Below, piece after piece: positions 7,427-17,304 of a DNA stretch of 64,000 bases. The stretch is from Burkholderiales bacterium (lineage in GTDB: Bacteria > Pseudomonadota > Gammaproteobacteria > Burkholderiales > Burkholderiaceae_C). Numbering within the stretch: position 1 is the first letter of the stretch; every line of letters starts with the position of its first letter. The stretch spans positions 1 to 64,000 of the forward strand of contig JACRAY010000017.1 in the NCBI GenBank assembly GCA_016213325.1, in the 5' to 3' direction. Made by a program: the position numbers and the translations under genes. The notes under the pieces were generated by a model. It was given only the letters and a program-made list of their open reading frames with translations. It ran no database searches and was not told where the DNA came from.

Positions 7427-8785
7427 GTGGCTGAGCTGTCGCTCATCACCCGCCACGCGGGCACCGTGCTCGTCGGCCAGCTCGCCGTGATGGCATTCGG
7501 TGTCACCGACACCGTGGTGGCTGGGCGCTTCTCGCAGGAAGCGCTGGCGGCGCTGTCGGTCGGCTCGGCGGTCTACATCACGGTATTCGTCTCCTTCATG
7601 GGGCTGCTGCAGGCGCAGCTGCCGGTGTGGGCCGAGCTGTACGGCGGCGGCAAGGGTCCCGAGCTGGGCCGGTCGGTGCGGCAGGCCCTGTATCTCGTCG
7701 CGTTCGCTTCCGCCGCGGGGGTCCTTGCGCTGCTGTTCCCCGGCGCGTTGCTGCAGTGGACCGAAGTGCCCCCTGCCCTGCAGGAGATCGTGCGGCAGTA
7801 CCTGGCGGTGCTGGCGCTGGCACTGCCGGCCTCGCTGCTGTTTCGCGTCTACAGCACGCTCAACCAGGCGCTGCAAAGGCCCAAGCTCGTCACGTGGCTG
7901 CAGATCGGCTCGCTGGGCATCAAGGTGCCGCTCACGACATGGTTTGCCTTCGGCGGGGCTGGCGTGCCCGCAATGGGTGCTGTCGGCTGCGCCCTGGCGA
8001 CGGTCGTGGTGATGTGGCTGTTCGTGGCGTCTTCGCTGTGGATTCTGCGCACGCGCGCCCTGTACCAGCCCTTCGCGATCTGGGCGCGCATCGAGCCGCC
8101 GCACTGGCCGACGATCGCCCGCTTCGCGCGGCTGGGTGTGCCGGCCGCGGCGGCGATCCTGGTGGAGGTGACTTCGTTCACCCTGATGGCGCTGTTCATC
8201 GCGCGGCAGGGCACGCTCGCCTCGGCGGCGCACCAGGTCGCGTCCAACCTCGCCGCCATCCTGTACATGATGCCGCTGTCCATCGCCATCGCCACCAGCG
8301 CGCGCGTGAGCTTCTGGCTGGGCGCCGGCGATGCCAAGCTCGCGCGCGGCGCGATCCGCACGGGGCTGAAGCTGGGGCTGGCGCTGGCTGCTTGCATGTC
8401 GCTGGGGGTGCTGCTGGGCCGGCACGGCATCGCGTCGCTGTACTCGTCCGACGCCGAGGTCGCAGCGGTGGCCGCGGGGCTGCTCGCTTGGCTGGCGCTG
8501 TTCCACCTGGGCGACGCCACGCAGGGCCTTTGCGTCTTCCTGCTGCGCTGCTACCGCGTGGCCGTGGCGCCGCTGGTGGCGTACTGCGTGCTGTTGTGGG
8601 GGCTGGGCCTGGCGGGCGGCTTCGTGCTGGCCTATCGCGGCATCGGGACGATCCCCGCGCAGCAGTCGCCGGCTGCCTTCTGGATCGCGGCCGCCGTGGC
8701 GCTGGCACTGCTCTCGCTGATCCTGCCGTTGATCCTGTGGCGCGCGGTGCGCGCCTTCCGTGTCGCCCAGGCCCCCGGACCTTGA
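7427..8785 (+). CDS. MATE family efflux transporter
   Basis: 452 aa, twelve predicted membrane helices in two homologous halves, as in NorM/DinF-type multidrug and toxic compound extrusion transporters driven by Na+ or H+. Family marks include the N-terminal GQLAVMAFGVTDTVVAGRFS and VPAAAAILVEVTSFTLMALF at the start of the second half. The start is a GTG 4 nt after the upstream membrane glycosyltransferase. The substrate cannot be told; coupling to the upstream gene would also fit lipid-linked export, but this is only inference. Confidence 0.88.
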   Translation: MAELSLITRHAGTVLVGQLAVMAFGVTDTVVAGRFSQEALAALSVGSAVYITVFVSFMGLLQAQLPVWAELYGGGKGPELGRSVRQALYLVAFASAAGVLALLFPGALLQWTEVPPALQEIVRQYLAVLALALPASLLFRVYSTLNQALQRPKLVTWLQIGSLGIKVPLTTWFAFGGAGVPAMGAVGCALATVVVMWLFVASSLWILRTRALYQPFAIWARIEPPHWPTIARFARLGVPAAAAILVEVTSFTLMALFIARQGTLASAAHQVASNLAAILYMMPLSIAIATSARVSFWLGAGDAKLARGAIRTGLKLGLALAACMSLGVLLGRHGIASLYSSDAEVAAVAAGLLAWLALFHLGDATQGLCVFLLRCYRVAVAPLVAYCVLLWGLGLAGGFVLAYRGIGTIPAQQSPAAFWIAAAVALALLSLILPLILWRAVRAFRVAQAPGP

Positions 8786-8854
8786 CTCCGGTCAAACACC
8801 TGAGCGCGAGCCGGGAGCCGAATGGGGCACACAAGGCTGCCGGAGAACTGCACC

Positions 8855-10336
8855 ATGTTCGAGTCCGCTGAAATCGGGCACCGCATTCCCAAGAAGGAAT
8901 ACAAGGAACGCGAGCCGGCGCTGCGCGCTGCGCTGCTCGACGCCCAGTACGCGCTGCTCGCGCAGCAGAAGCGCCCGGTCATCGTGCTGGTCAACGGCGT
9001 GGACGGGGCCGGCAAGGGCGAAACCGTCAACCTGTTCAACGAGTGGATGGACCCGCGCCACATCCGCACCGAGGCGTTCGGGCCGATGGCCGGCGCGGAA
9101 CGCGAGCGGCCCGAGATGTGGCGCTTCTGGCAGGTGCTGCCGGCCAAGGGGCGCATCGGCATCCTGTTCGGCTCCTGGTACACCGACCCGATCCTCGCCC
9201 ACGTGATGGGCTCGGACAGGAAGGCGCGGTTCGCCCACCGGCTGGAGCAGGTCCGCCATTTCGAGCGCATGCTGGTGGCCGAGGGCGCGGTGCTGGTGAA
9301 GTTCTGGTTCCACCTGTCGAAGGCGGCGGCCAAGCAGCGCTTCCGCATCCTCGAGCGCGACTCGAAGAACTCGTGGCGCGTCACCAGGGACGACTGGAAG
9401 CGCTTCAAGCACTACGACGAATTCGTCACCGTGTCGGAGCAGGCCTTGCGCAAGACGAGCAGCGGCGAGGCGCCCTGGCTGGTCGTCGAGGGGACCGACC
9501 CGGCGTACCGGTCGCTCACTGCGGGCCAGCACCTTCTCGAGGCGCTGCACGCGGCTACCCGCCGGGCGCAGCCCCCCGCGGCCCCTGTGGCCGTGCCGGC
9601 GCCCGCGGTCGACGGCCGCACCCTGCTCGCCTCCTGTGACTACACTCGCTCGCTCTCGCGCAAGAAGTACGCCGCGGCACTGGAGGACCTGCAGTCCCGG
9701 CTGGCCATGCTGAGCCGGGACCCGCGGCTCGCGAAGCGCTCGATCGTGCTCGTGTTCGAAGGCATGGATGCCGCGGGCAAGGGCAGCACGATCCGGCGCA
9801 TCACCCAGGCCCTGGACGCGCGGCACTACCGTGTCGTGCCGGTCGCCGCACCCAGCGACGAGGAGCGCGCCCAGCCTTACCTGTGGCGCTTCTGGCGCCA
9901 TGTGCCGCGCCACGGCCACGCGACGATCTTCGACCGCTCCTGGTATGGGCGCGTGCTGGTCGAGCGGGTCGAGAAGTTCTGCGCCGAGGGCGACTGGATG
10001 CGCGCCTACGGCGAGATCAACGCCTTCGAGGAGCAGCTCGCCGAGGCCGGTGCGATCGTCGTGAAGTTCTGGATGGCGATCACGCCCGTCGAGCAGTTGC
10101 GGCGCTTCGAGGAGCGCAAGGCCACCGCGCACAAGAACTTCAAGATCACCGAGGAGGATTGGCGCAACCGCAAGAAGTGGCCGCTGTACGAACGCGCCGT
10201 GGGCGACATGGTCGAGCGGACATCCACCGAAGTGGCGCCCTGGCACGTGGTGGCGTCCGACGACAAGCTGTTCTCGCGCATCGAGGTGCTGCGCCACCTT
10301 TGCACGCGCATCGAGGCTGCGCTGGGGAGCAGGTGA
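8855..10336 (+). CDS. pap: polyphosphate:AMP phosphotransferase (two-domain PPK2)
   Basis: 493 aa. It transfers phosphate from polyphosphate to AMP to give ADP (class II PPK2). Two tandem PPK2 domains are visible: the N-terminal one with Walker A GVDGAGKG (48-55), the C-terminal one with GMDAAGKG (303-310) and the lid motif DRSWYGR. The matching site in the N-terminal domain reads FGSWYTD and lacks the Arg of DRSWYGR, so the C-terminal half may be the better catalyst. The start MFESAEIGHR follows GGAG; the in-frame ATG at 8822 is less likely. Its stop overlaps the GTG of the channel gene. Confidence 0.92.
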   Translation: MFESAEIGHRIPKKEYKEREPALRAALLDAQYALLAQQKRPVIVLVNGVDGAGKGETVNLFNEWMDPRHIRTEAFGPMAGAERERPEMWRFWQVLPAKGRIGILFGSWYTDPILAHVMGSDRKARFAHRLEQVRHFERMLVAEGAVLVKFWFHLSKAAAKQRFRILERDSKNSWRVTRDDWKRFKHYDEFVTVSEQALRKTSSGEAPWLVVEGTDPAYRSLTAGQHLLEALHAATRRAQPPAAPVAVPAPAVDGRTLLASCDYTRSLSRKKYAAALEDLQSRLAMLSRDPRLAKRSIVLVFEGMDAAGKGSTIRRITQALDARHYRVVPVAAPSDEERAQPYLWRFWRHVPRHGHATIFDRSWYGRVLVERVEKFCAEGDWMRAYGEINAFEEQLAEAGAIVVKFWMAITPVEQLRRFEERKATAHKNFKITEEDWRNRKKWPLYERAVGDMVERTSTEVAPWHVVASDDKLFSRIEVLRHLCTRIEAALGSR

Positions 10337-11829
10337 ACCCCCTCGACCCGTCGGCAGCCGGGCAACGCGAGCTGCTCTGGCTGCTGCTGGGCATGGGGGC
10401 CGCGGCGGGCGTGTTCCGGCTGGCGCGGGCCGGCGGGCACCGGTCGCTGGGCGGCACCTGGTGGTGCCTGCTGCTGGCGCTGGGCGCGCAAGCGCTGGCC
10501 GCGTTCACGTCGGGAGCGCTCGCGCAGGGAGCATGGGCCGCCGCAGTCGCCCTGGCCGGGCTCGCCGCCATCCAGCTGGCCTGCACGCTCCTGTTCCGGG
10601 GTGCGCTGCCAGCGGTGCACTTGGCGGCGCCGCGCATCGCACAGGACCTGGCCGTCACGGGCCTGTCGCTGGCCTGGTGCCTGCTGTGGTTGCGAATGGC
10701 CGGCGTCGAGCCCACGCAGCTCTTCACCACCTCTGCCCTCATCACCGCCGTGGTAGCCTTCTCGATGCAGGACACCCTGGGCAACGTGCTCGGCGGCGTG
10801 ATGCTGCAGCTGGACCACTCGCTGCGCGTGGGCGACTGGGTCCGCATCGACGACACCGGCGGGCGCGTGGTCGACGTCCGCTGGCGCTATACCGCGATCG
10901 AGACGCGCAGCCGCGAACGGGTGGTCGTGCCCAACAGCTGGCTGATGAAGAACCGCTTCACCGTGATCCGCGCCCCGGACGGGGGGCAGCTTGCGTGGCG
11001 GCGCGCCGTGAGCTTCAACGTCGATCCCGCGGCGGACCCGGACCGCGTGGCCACCGCGCTGGAGCACTCGGTGCTCGACGCGCGCATCCCGCATGTGCTG
11101 GCGCATCCGCCACCCAGCGCGATCCTGGGCGACCTGGGCTCGGGGTTCAGTCGCTACACGCTGCGCTACTGGCTGGCCGACCCCCAGTTCGACGACCCCA
11201 CCGACTCCGCCGTGCGGGTCCATGCCCTGGCCGCGCTCGCGCGAGCCGGGGTGCGTCCCGGCGTTCCGGTGGAAGAGCGCCTGACCGTGAAGGAGAACGA
11301 CAGCTGGCGAGCCGCCGCCGAGCGCCGCGAGTCCGGGCGCCGGCTGCAGGCGATACGGTCCACCGAGCTGTTCGCGCACCTGCCCGAGCCCGAGCAGGCA
11401 CAGCTGGCTGCGCACCTGGTGCATGCCCCCTTCGCGGCCGGCGACATCATGACCCGCGAGGGGTCGGTTGCGCACTGGCTGTACCTGGTCATCGAGGGCG
11501 AGGCCGCGGTGAGCGCCGACGGCCCGAACGGCCCGGTGGCGCTTGGCACGCTGCACGGCGGCGACGTGTTCGGCGAGTTGGGCATGCTGACGGGCGAGCC
11601 CCGGCGCGCCACCGTCGTGGCCCTCACCGCCATGGATTGCTACCGCCTCGACAAGGCGGGCTTCGCTTCACTGCTGAAGCTGCGGCCCGAAGTGGCGCAC
11701 GAAGTGGCGGCCATCGCCGAGCGCCGAAGCGCGGAACTCGGCGCCCGGATGGCCCGGGCCGGCACGCCGCAGCCGGCGCACGGCGACTTGCTGGCGCGCC
11801 TGCTCAGGTTCTTCACGCCGGCAGCTTGA
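10333..11829 (+). CDS. MscS-type mechanosensitive channel with cyclic-nucleotide-binding domain
   Basis: 498 aa. Membrane helices occupy about residues 12-140. The MscS pore/beta domain follows (VAFSMQDTLGNVLGG, then GDWVRIDDTGGRVVDV and VVVPNSWLMKNRF). A C-terminal Crp-type cNMP-binding domain (about 345-460) carries GDIMTREG, LYLVIEGEA and the FGELGMLTGEPRRATV phosphate-binding cassette. Such fusions are known as bacterial cyclic-nucleotide-gated (bCNG)-like channels. The start is GTG 10333, overlapping the stop of pap, so the genes are coupled. The 3' end overlaps that of convergent phoR by 17 nt. Confidence 0.88.
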   Translation: MNPLDPSAAGQRELLWLLLGMGAAAGVFRLARAGGHRSLGGTWWCLLLALGAQALAAFTSGALAQGAWAAAVALAGLAAIQLACTLLFRGALPAVHLAAPRIAQDLAVTGLSLAWCLLWLRMAGVEPTQLFTTSALITAVVAFSMQDTLGNVLGGVMLQLDHSLRVGDWVRIDDTGGRVVDVRWRYTAIETRSRERVVVPNSWLMKNRFTVIRAPDGGQLAWRRAVSFNVDPAADPDRVATALEHSVLDARIPHVLAHPPPSAILGDLGSGFSRYTLRYWLADPQFDDPTDSAVRVHALAALARAGVRPGVPVEERLTVKENDSWRAAAERRESGRRLQAIRSTELFAHLPEPEQAQLAAHLVHAPFAAGDIMTREGSVAHWLYLVIEGEAAVSADGPNGPVALGTLHGGDVFGELGMLTGEPRRATVVALTAMDCYRLDKAGFASLLKLRPEVAHEVAAIAERRSAELGARMARAGTPQPAHGDLLARLLRFFTPAA

Positions 11830-13159
11830 GCCCCGCTTCCACCTCACGGGACGGTTCGGGAGGGGGGCGCACGCGCGAGGCGGGCAGCAGGATGCTGAAG
11901 GTCGAGCCCGAACCCGGCGTGCTCTCGATGCGCAGTTCCGCCCCATGGCGCTGCAGCACGTGCTTCACGATGGCCAGCCCCAGGCCCGTGCCGCCGGTCT
12001 CCCGCGAGCGGCTGCGGTCGACGCGGTAGAAGCGCTCGGTGAGGCGCGGGATGTGCTCGGGCGCGATGCCCGGGCCGCTGTCGCGCACGCTGAACTCGAT
12101 GCGGCCGTCGGCGAGGCTGCGCCAGCGCACGTCGACGGTGCCGCCGGACGGCGTGTAGCGTACCGCGTTGCTCACCAGGTTGGACATGGCGCTCTGCAGC
12201 TCGGGCGCCGAGCCGGCCAGTTCGACGGCAGGCGCAGGGCCGAAGGCTATCTGCTGGTCGCGCCCCAGCACGGCGGACAGGGCCCGCGCTTCCTGCTCGC
12301 ACTGGCTCGCAAGCAAGCCGGCCGCCGTCCACTCACCGGAGCCCGGCAAGGGACTTCCTTCCAGCCGCGACAGCGTGAGCAGGTCGCTCACCAGCGTCTG
12401 CATGCGCTGGGCCTGCTGGGCCATCAGCGCCAGGTAGCGGTTGCGCTCAGGCGGGGGCAGGTCGATGTTCTGCAGGGTCTCCACGAATCCCGTCAGGACC
12501 GTGAGTGGCGTACGGATTTCGTGCGACACGTTGGCGACGAAGTCGCGGCGCATCACCTCGGCCTGCTCCAGCGCCGTGATGTCGCGCGACAGCAGCAGCA
12601 GCCGGCCTTCGCCGTAGGGGTGCAGGTGCACCGACAGCTTCATGGGCCGCAACGGCGTGCTGCCGGGGCCTTCCACCACCACTTCCTGGGTGTAAGCCCG
12701 GCCCTGGTGGTAAGCCGCGAACGAGGGGTCGCGCACGAGGTTGGCGATGTTCTGCATGCGGTCGCCCACGGGGTCCAGCCGGAACTGGCCGGCGGCCGTC
12801 TCGTTGCACCACTCGATGCGCCCGTAGGCGTCCAGCAGGATCACGCCGTACGGCGAGCTCTGGATGGCTGCGAGGAAGTCGTCGAGCCGCTGCCGCGCGT
12901 CGGCCCCATCCCTCTCCTGCTGCCTGATTGCGCGCCGTATGCGGTCCAGCGCCTCGCCCCACAGGCCGCCGACCCGCGGTTCGGGGCCGCCCCTGCGCAG
13001 CCACTGCAGCACCTTGGCCGCGCGCACGCTCTCCACCACGAACCAGCCCGTCGCACCGGCGATCAGGCCCGCCGCCAGGCCGCGGTCGTGCTCGAGCCAC
13101 CAGCCGGCGATACCGCCGCCGAGCACGCACAGCAGGAAGGCCGTCAGCCGCTGGAACAT
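11813..13159 (-). CDS. phoR: phosphate regulon sensor histidine kinase PhoR
   Basis: 448 aa inner-membrane kinase that phosphorylates PhoB when phosphate is scarce and is held off by Pst/PhoU. Two N-terminal membrane segments (about 5-42) lack a large periplasmic domain, as in E. coli PhoR. A PAS domain (about 95-195) follows, then the HisKA box SHEIRTPL with phospho-acceptor H213 and a HATPase domain with N (NLVSNAVRYTP), G1 (DSGPGIA) and G2 (GTGLGLAI) boxes. Last gene of the pst-pho operon, 4 nt after phoB. Confidence 0.96.
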   Translation of the reverse strand: MFQRLTAFLLCVLGGGIAGWWLEHDRGLAAGLIAGATGWFVVESVRAAKVLQWLRRGGPEPRVGGLWGEALDRIRRAIRQQERDGADARQRLDDFLAAIQSSPYGVILLDAYGRIEWCNETAAGQFRLDPVGDRMQNIANLVRDPSFAAYHQGRAYTQEVVVEGPGSTPLRPMKLSVHLHPYGEGRLLLLSRDITALEQAEVMRRDFVANVSHEIRTPLTVLTGFVETLQNIDLPPPERNRYLALMAQQAQRMQTLVSDLLTLSRLEGSPLPGSGEWTAAGLLASQCEQEARALSAVLGRDQQIAFGPAPAVELAGSAPELQSAMSNLVSNAVRYTPSGGTVDVRWRSLADGRIEFSVRDSGPGIAPEHIPRLTERFYRVDRSRSRETGGTGLGLAIVKHVLQRHGAELRIESTPGSGSTFSILLPASRVRPPPEPSREVEAGLKLPA

Positions 13160-13163
13160 CGGG

Positions 13164-13871
13164 TCAGGAAGCCTCGCGTTCGGCCGCCTGTGCAGTCAAC
13201 CGGTAGCCGGCACCGCGCACCGTCTCCACCATCGCTCCCGCCGGCCCAAGCGACTCACGCAGGCGCTTCACGTGCACGTCGACGGTCCGCTCCTCGATGA
13301 AGACGTGGTCACCCCACACCTTGTCGAGCAGTTGCGAACGGCTGTGCACGCGCTCGGGGTACTTCATCAGGTGCTGCAACAGCTTGAACTCGGTCGGCCC
13401 CAGCTTGAGCGCGCGGCCGTGCCAGGTGACCCGGTGGGTCGCCGAGTCGAGCCTGAGCCCGCCCACTTCGATCGTCTCGTCGGCCGGCTCGGGCGAGCGG
13501 CGGCGCAGCACGGCCCGGATGCGCGCCAGCAGTTCCTGCGTGGAGAACGGCTTGGTGATGTAGTCGTCGGCGCCGGCGTCCAGCCCGGCTACCTTGTCGG
13601 GCTCGTCGCCGCGCGCGGTGAGCATCAGGATGGGGATGTCCTTGGTGCGGGCGTCGCCGCGCCACTTGCGCGCGAGCACCAGGCCGCTCTGGCCCGGCAG
13701 CATCCAGTCGAGCAGGATGGCGTCGGGCAACGCGGTATCCATCTCGCGCTGCGCCACGGCTCCGTCCTCCGCCCAGGTCGGCGCAAAGCCGTTGTGGCGC
13801 AGGTTCACGGCGATCAGCTCGGCGATCGCCGGCTCGTCCTCGACGATCAGGATGCGGGGCGGCTTTTTCAT
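13164..13871 (-). CDS. phoB: phosphate regulon response regulator PhoB
   Basis: 235 aa OmpR-type transcription factor. The receiver domain (5-120) has the acidic pocket E11-D12, phospho-acceptor D55 (ILLDWMLPG), and the T and K of LMLTARG and YITKPF. The C-terminal winged helix (about 135-228) has LGPTEFKLLQHLM and the recognition helix region ERTVDVHVKRLR, which bind Pho boxes such as those at 18332-18360 and 18422-18461. It overlaps phoU by 4 nt (ATGA) upstream and precedes phoR by 4 nt. Confidence 0.97.
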   Translation of the reverse strand: MKKPPRILIVEDEPAIAELIAVNLRHNGFAPTWAEDGAVAQREMDTALPDAILLDWMLPGQSGLVLARKWRGDARTKDIPILMLTARGDEPDKVAGLDAGADDYITKPFSTQELLARIRAVLRRRSPEPADETIEVGGLRLDSATHRVTWHGRALKLGPTEFKLLQHLMKYPERVHSRSQLLDKVWGDHVFIEERTVDVHVKRLRESLGPAGAMVETVRGAGYRLTAQAAEREAS

Positions 13872-14566
13872 CGGACGACGGATTCGACGTTCTCGATCGA
13901 GGTGTGCCGGATGTCGGCGCCCTTGACCACGTAGATGATGAACTCGGCGATGTTCTTCGCATGGTCGCCGATGCGCTCGATGGCCTTGGCGACGAACAGC
14001 AGGTCCAGGCTGGCGGAGATGGTGCGCGGGTCTTCCATCATGTAGGTGATGAGCTTGCGCACGAAGCCGTCGAACTCCTTGTCGATGGCGTCGTCCTCCT
14101 TCAGGATGGAAACCGCCGCGCTCGCGTCGAGCCGCGCGAAGGCGTCCAGCGCCTTGCGCAGCAGCGCCGACGCCAGGTCGGCTCCGACCTGCAGCTCGGA
14201 CGCGGGCAGCGCACGCTGGGACCCGGAATCGATGATCTTCTTCACCATGCGGGCGATGCGCTCGGCCTCGTCGCCGGCGCGCTCGAGGTTGGCCGTGGTC
14301 TTGGAGATGGCGATCAGCAGCCGCAGGTCGCGCGCGGTCGGCTGGCGGCGTGCGATGATCGTCGACAGGTCGCGGTCGATGTCGACTTCCATCGCGTTCA
14401 CGCGGGCCTCGATCTCCAGCACCTGCCGGGCGGCCTCCTCGTTGAATTGCGCGAGCGAGTAGACCGCCGTGCGGATCTGCGACTCGACCAGCCCGCCCAT
14501 TTCCATGACGCGCGTGGAAACGGCGCTGAGCTCGCTGTCGAACTGGCTCGAAAGATGCTTATCCAT
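13868..14566 (-). CDS. phoU: phosphate transport regulator PhoU
   Basis: 232 aa, all-helical protein with two PhoU repeats (about 20-110 and 125-220), each with the E/D-rich metal-binding helix motif: ERAGDEAERIA in the first, IERIGDHAKNIAEF in the second. It links Pst transport activity to PhoR and restrains phosphate uptake. It lies 12 nt after pstB and overlaps phoB by 4 nt, so the operon encodes importer, brake and sensor together. Confidence 0.96.
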   Translation of the reverse strand: MDKHLSSQFDSELSAVSTRVMEMGGLVESQIRTAVYSLAQFNEEAARQVLEIEARVNAMEVDIDRDLSTIIARRQPTARDLRLLIAISKTTANLERAGDEAERIARMVKKIIDSGSQRALPASELQVGADLASALLRKALDAFARLDASAAVSILKEDDAIDKEFDGFVRKLITYMMEDPRTISASLDLLFVAKAIERIGDHAKNIAEFIIYVVKGADIRHTSIENVESVVR

Positions 14567-14578
14567 GGGGGGCCTTCC

Positions 14579-15373
14579 TCAGCCGAACCTGCCGGTGATG
14601 TAGTCCTCGGTCTCCTGGCGCCGCGGCTTCATGAAGATGTCGCTGGTCACGCCGTACTCGATCAGCTCGCCGAGGTACATGTACGCCGTGTAGTCGGAGA
14701 CGCGCGCTGCCTGCTGCATGTTATGCGTGACGATGAGGATCGTCACCTTGTTCTTGATCTCGCCGATCAGCTCCTCGATGGCCCCGGTGGCGATGGGGTC
14801 CAGCGCCGAGGTGGGCTCGTCGAAGAGGACGATCTCGGGGTCGGTCGCCAGCGCGCGGGCGATGCACAGGCGCTGCTGCTGGCCGCCCGACAGGTTGACC
14901 GCCACCTCGTCCAGCCGCTCCTTCACCTCGTTCCACAGCGCCGCGCCCTTCAGCGCCGCCTCGACCTTGTCCTCCAGGTACGACTGCGACTTCTCGCCGC
15001 GCACCCGCAGGCCGTAGGCCACGTTCTCGAAGATCGACTTGGGGAAGGGGTTGGGTTTCTGGAACACCATGGCCACGCGCATGCGCACCTCGATCGGGTC
15101 GACGCTGGGATGCAGCAGGTCCACGTTGTCCGGGTGCAGCTCGATGGTGCCGTCGTAGCGCGTGCCCGGGTACAGGTCGTGCATGCGGTTGAAGCACCGG
15201 AGGTAGGTGGACTTGCCGCAGCCGCTGGGGCCGATGAGCGCCGTGACGCGGTTCTCGTAGATGGGCATCGAGATGCCCTTCAACGCCTTGAACTCGCCGT
15301 AGTAGAAGTCGAGGTCCTTCGACTGCGCTTTCAGCGGCGGCGCTTTCTCGGGAAACGTGATCGTCGATGCCAT
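14579..15373 (-). CDS. pstB: phosphate ABC transporter ATP-binding protein PstB
   Basis: 264 aa ATPase that powers phosphate import. Walker [10 protein letters not shown]-loop [12 protein letters not shown] signature LSGGQQQRL and Walker [12 protein letters not shown] are all intact; KPNPFP is typical of PstB. Start chosen at the ATG 15373 ([10 protein letters not shown]), 8 nt after the pstA stop, because it gives the usual length. A GTG at 15388, which would overlap pstA, is the alternative. It lies between pstA and phoU. Confidence 0.96.
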   Translation of the reverse strand: MASTITFPEKAPPLKAQSKDLDFYYGEFKALKGISMPIYENRVTALIGPSGCGKSTYLRCFNRMHDLYPGTRYDGTIELHPDNVDLLHPSVDPIEVRMRVAMVFQKPNPFPKSIFENVAYGLRVRGEKSQSYLEDKVEAALKGAALWNEVKERLDEVAVNLSGGQQQRLCIARALATDPEIVLFDEPTSALDPIATGAIEELIGEIKNKVTILIVTHNMQQAARVSDYTAYMYLGELIEYGVTSDIFMKPRRQETEDYITGRFG

Positions 15374-15381
15374 GGAGGGTT

Positions 15382-16314
15382 TCACCACTTGATGTTCTTG
15401 CGCAGGCGAAAGCGTAGCCAGATGGCCAGCGCGTTCATGCCGAGCGTGAGGACGACGAGCACCAGGCTGGCAGCCGCGGCGTTCGCATGGAAGGCCGGGT
15501 CGGGCCTCGACGTCCAGTTGAAGACCTGGATCGGCATCACCGTGAACGGCGAGTAGAGCCAGTCAAAGAGCCCCGCCGGCGGGTCGCCCGTGAACGGCAC
15601 GGGCGGCAGGAAGGCGATGAAGGTGAGCGCGCCTATCGTGATGATGGGCGCCGTCTCGCCGATGGCGCGCGACAGGCCGATGATCACGCCGGTGAGGATG
15701 CCGGGCATGCCGTAGGGCACCAGGTGGTCGGAGCACACCTGCCACTTGGTGGCGCCGCAGGCATACGCAGCCTCGCGCACCACTTGCGGGATCGAGCGCA
15801 GCGCCTCGCGCGTGGCCACGATCACGATCGGCAGGATCAGCAGGCCCAGCGTGAGCCCCGCCGACAGGATGCTCTGCCCGAAGCCGAAGGTGTAGACGAA
15901 CAGGCCCAGCGCCAGCAGGCCGTACACGATGGAAGGCACACCCGCCAGGTTGGTGATGTTGATCTCGATGAGGTCTGTGAACCAGTTCTTGCGCGCGTAC
16001 TCTTCCAGGTAGATCGCGCCTGCGATGCCGATCGGGATGGCGAACAGGGCCGTCACCAGCATCACAAGCAGCGAGCCGACCCAGGCCGACAGGATGCCGG
16101 CCGAGGAGGCGCGGCGCGACGCGAAACTGGTGAAGAACTCGCCGGTGAGGCGCGGGAAGCCGTCGATGGCCATCTGCGTGAACAGCGCCAGCAGCGTGAG
16201 GATGCCCACCGACATCGCGAGCAGGCCGACCACGCCGAAGATGGTGTCCCAGCGCTTGTGCGAGCGGATGATGGCGCGCAGCGCCTCGGTCCGGTCCTGC
16301 CTGGGGTCTTGCAT
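15382..16314 (-). CDS. pstA: phosphate ABC transporter permease PstA
   Basis: 310 aa inner-membrane permease with six predicted helices. The EAA-type loop that contacts PstB is at [15 protein letters not shown] further family mark is [17 protein letters not shown] near the middle of the C-terminal half. The start ATG overlaps the pstC stop by one base (TGATG), showing translational coupling. The open frame runs far upstream into pstC sequence, but only this start fits the family. Confidence 0.96.
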   Translation of the reverse strand: MQDPRQDRTEALRAIIRSHKRWDTIFGVVGLLAMSVGILTLLALFTQMAIDGFPRLTGEFFTSFASRRASSAGILSAWVGSLLVMLVTALFAIPIGIAGAIYLEEYARKNWFTDLIEINITNLAGVPSIVYGLLALGLFVYTFGFGQSILSAGLTLGLLILPIVIVATREALRSIPQVVREAAYACGATKWQVCSDHLVPYGMPGILTGVIIGLSRAIGETAPIITIGALTFIAFLPPVPFTGDPPAGLFDWLYSPFTVMPIQVFNWTSRPDPAFHANAAAASLVLVVLTLGMNALAIWLRFRLRKNIKW

Positions 16315-17282
16315 CAGTATGCCTCGCGGAAGCGCTTGCGCAGCCAGTAGCCGAGCAGGTTGAACATCAGCGTCAGCAGCATCAGCATGAGGCCGGCGGC
16401 GAAGATGGTCTGGTAGCCGACGCTGCCGTGCGGCAGGTCGCCCAGCGCCACCTGCACGATGTACGAAGTAACGGTGGCGGCCGGCTCCAGCGGGTTGAGC
16501 GTGAGGTTGGGCTGCATCCCGGCGGCCACGGCCAGGATCATGGTTTCGCCGACGGCGCGCGAAATGCCGAGGATGTAGGCCGACGCGATGCCCGACAGCG
16601 CCGCCGGCACCACCACGCGCGTCGCCGCCTGGAAGCGTGTCGATCCCATGGCGTACGCGCCCTCGCGCAGGCTCATGGGCACCGCGCGCATCGCGTCTTC
16701 GGACAGCGAAGACACGTAGGGAATGATCATGATGCCCATCACGATGCCGGCCGACAGCACGTTGAAGGTCGGCAGCTCCGGGTAGACCTTCTGGATCAGC
16801 GGCGTAACCACCAGCAGCGCGAAGAAGCCGTAGATGATGGTGGGCACGCCGGACAGCATCTCCAGCACCGGCTTGAGCGTCTCGCGCGTGCGGTAGCCGG
16901 CGAACTCGGACAGGTAGATGGCGATGATGGTGCCCAGCGGGATGGCGATGGCCAGCGCCACCAGCGAGCTGCTCACCGTGCCCGCCAGCAGCACGCGGAT
17001 GCCGAAGTGTGCGTCGTCGAACAGCGGCGTCCACTGGTCGTCCGACAGGAAAGTGGCCAGCGGCACGTTGCTGAAGAAGACCAGCGACTCCCTGACCAGG
17101 ATGTAGACGATGGCCAGTGTGGTGAAGACGGAGACGCAGGCAGCCGCCAGCAGGATCGCTTCGACGATCCTGTCCTTGCGCTTGCGCGCCGCCTTCGCTT
17201 TGGCCAGCTGGGCGAGGCGCGCCTCGCCCGTCAGGGGCGTTGCGGTCACCATGCGCTCCGTTGTTGTTGTGGTGGCGCTCAT
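16314..17282 (-). CDS. pstC: phosphate ABC transporter permease PstC
   Basis: 322 aa inner-membrane permease forming the channel with PstA. The basic cytoplasmic N-terminus (LAKAKAARKRKDR) precedes the first helix. The EAA loop is at LREGAYAMGSTRFQAA, followed by GISRAVGETMILAVAAG, the helix shared with PstA. The start at 17282 lies 22 nt after the pstS stop, and the gene is coupled to pstA by TGATG. Confidence 0.96.
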   Translation of the reverse strand: MSATTTTTERMVTATPLTGEARLAQLAKAKAARKRKDRIVEAILLAAACVSVFTTLAIVYILVRESLVFFSNVPLATFLSDDQWTPLFDDAHFGIRVLLAGTVSSSLVALAIAIPLGTIIAIYLSEFAGYRTRETLKPVLEMLSGVPTIIYGFFALLVVTPLIQKVYPELPTFNVLSAGIVMGIMIIPYVSSLSEDAMRAVPMSLREGAYAMGSTRFQAATRVVVPAALSGIASAYILGISRAVGETMILAVAAGMQPNLTLNPLEPAATVTSYIVQVALGDLPHGSVGYQTIFAAGLMLMLLTLMFNLLGYWLRKRFREAY

Positions 17283-17304
17283 TGTAGGGACCGCACCCGC
17301 GGCT

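Noticed and set aside
5737..7512. Open frame of 591 codons on the minus strand opposite the membrane glycosyltransferase
   Set aside because: Gln/Arg/Gly-rich shadow composition; the plus-strand gene has clear membrane segments and ends 4 nt before the MATE gene.
8782..8795. TTGAC/GTCAA inverted repeat over the MATE stop, as an operator for pap
   Set aside because: Only 5-bp arms with a 4-bp spacer, no Pho-box spacing and no promoter nearby; likely chance.
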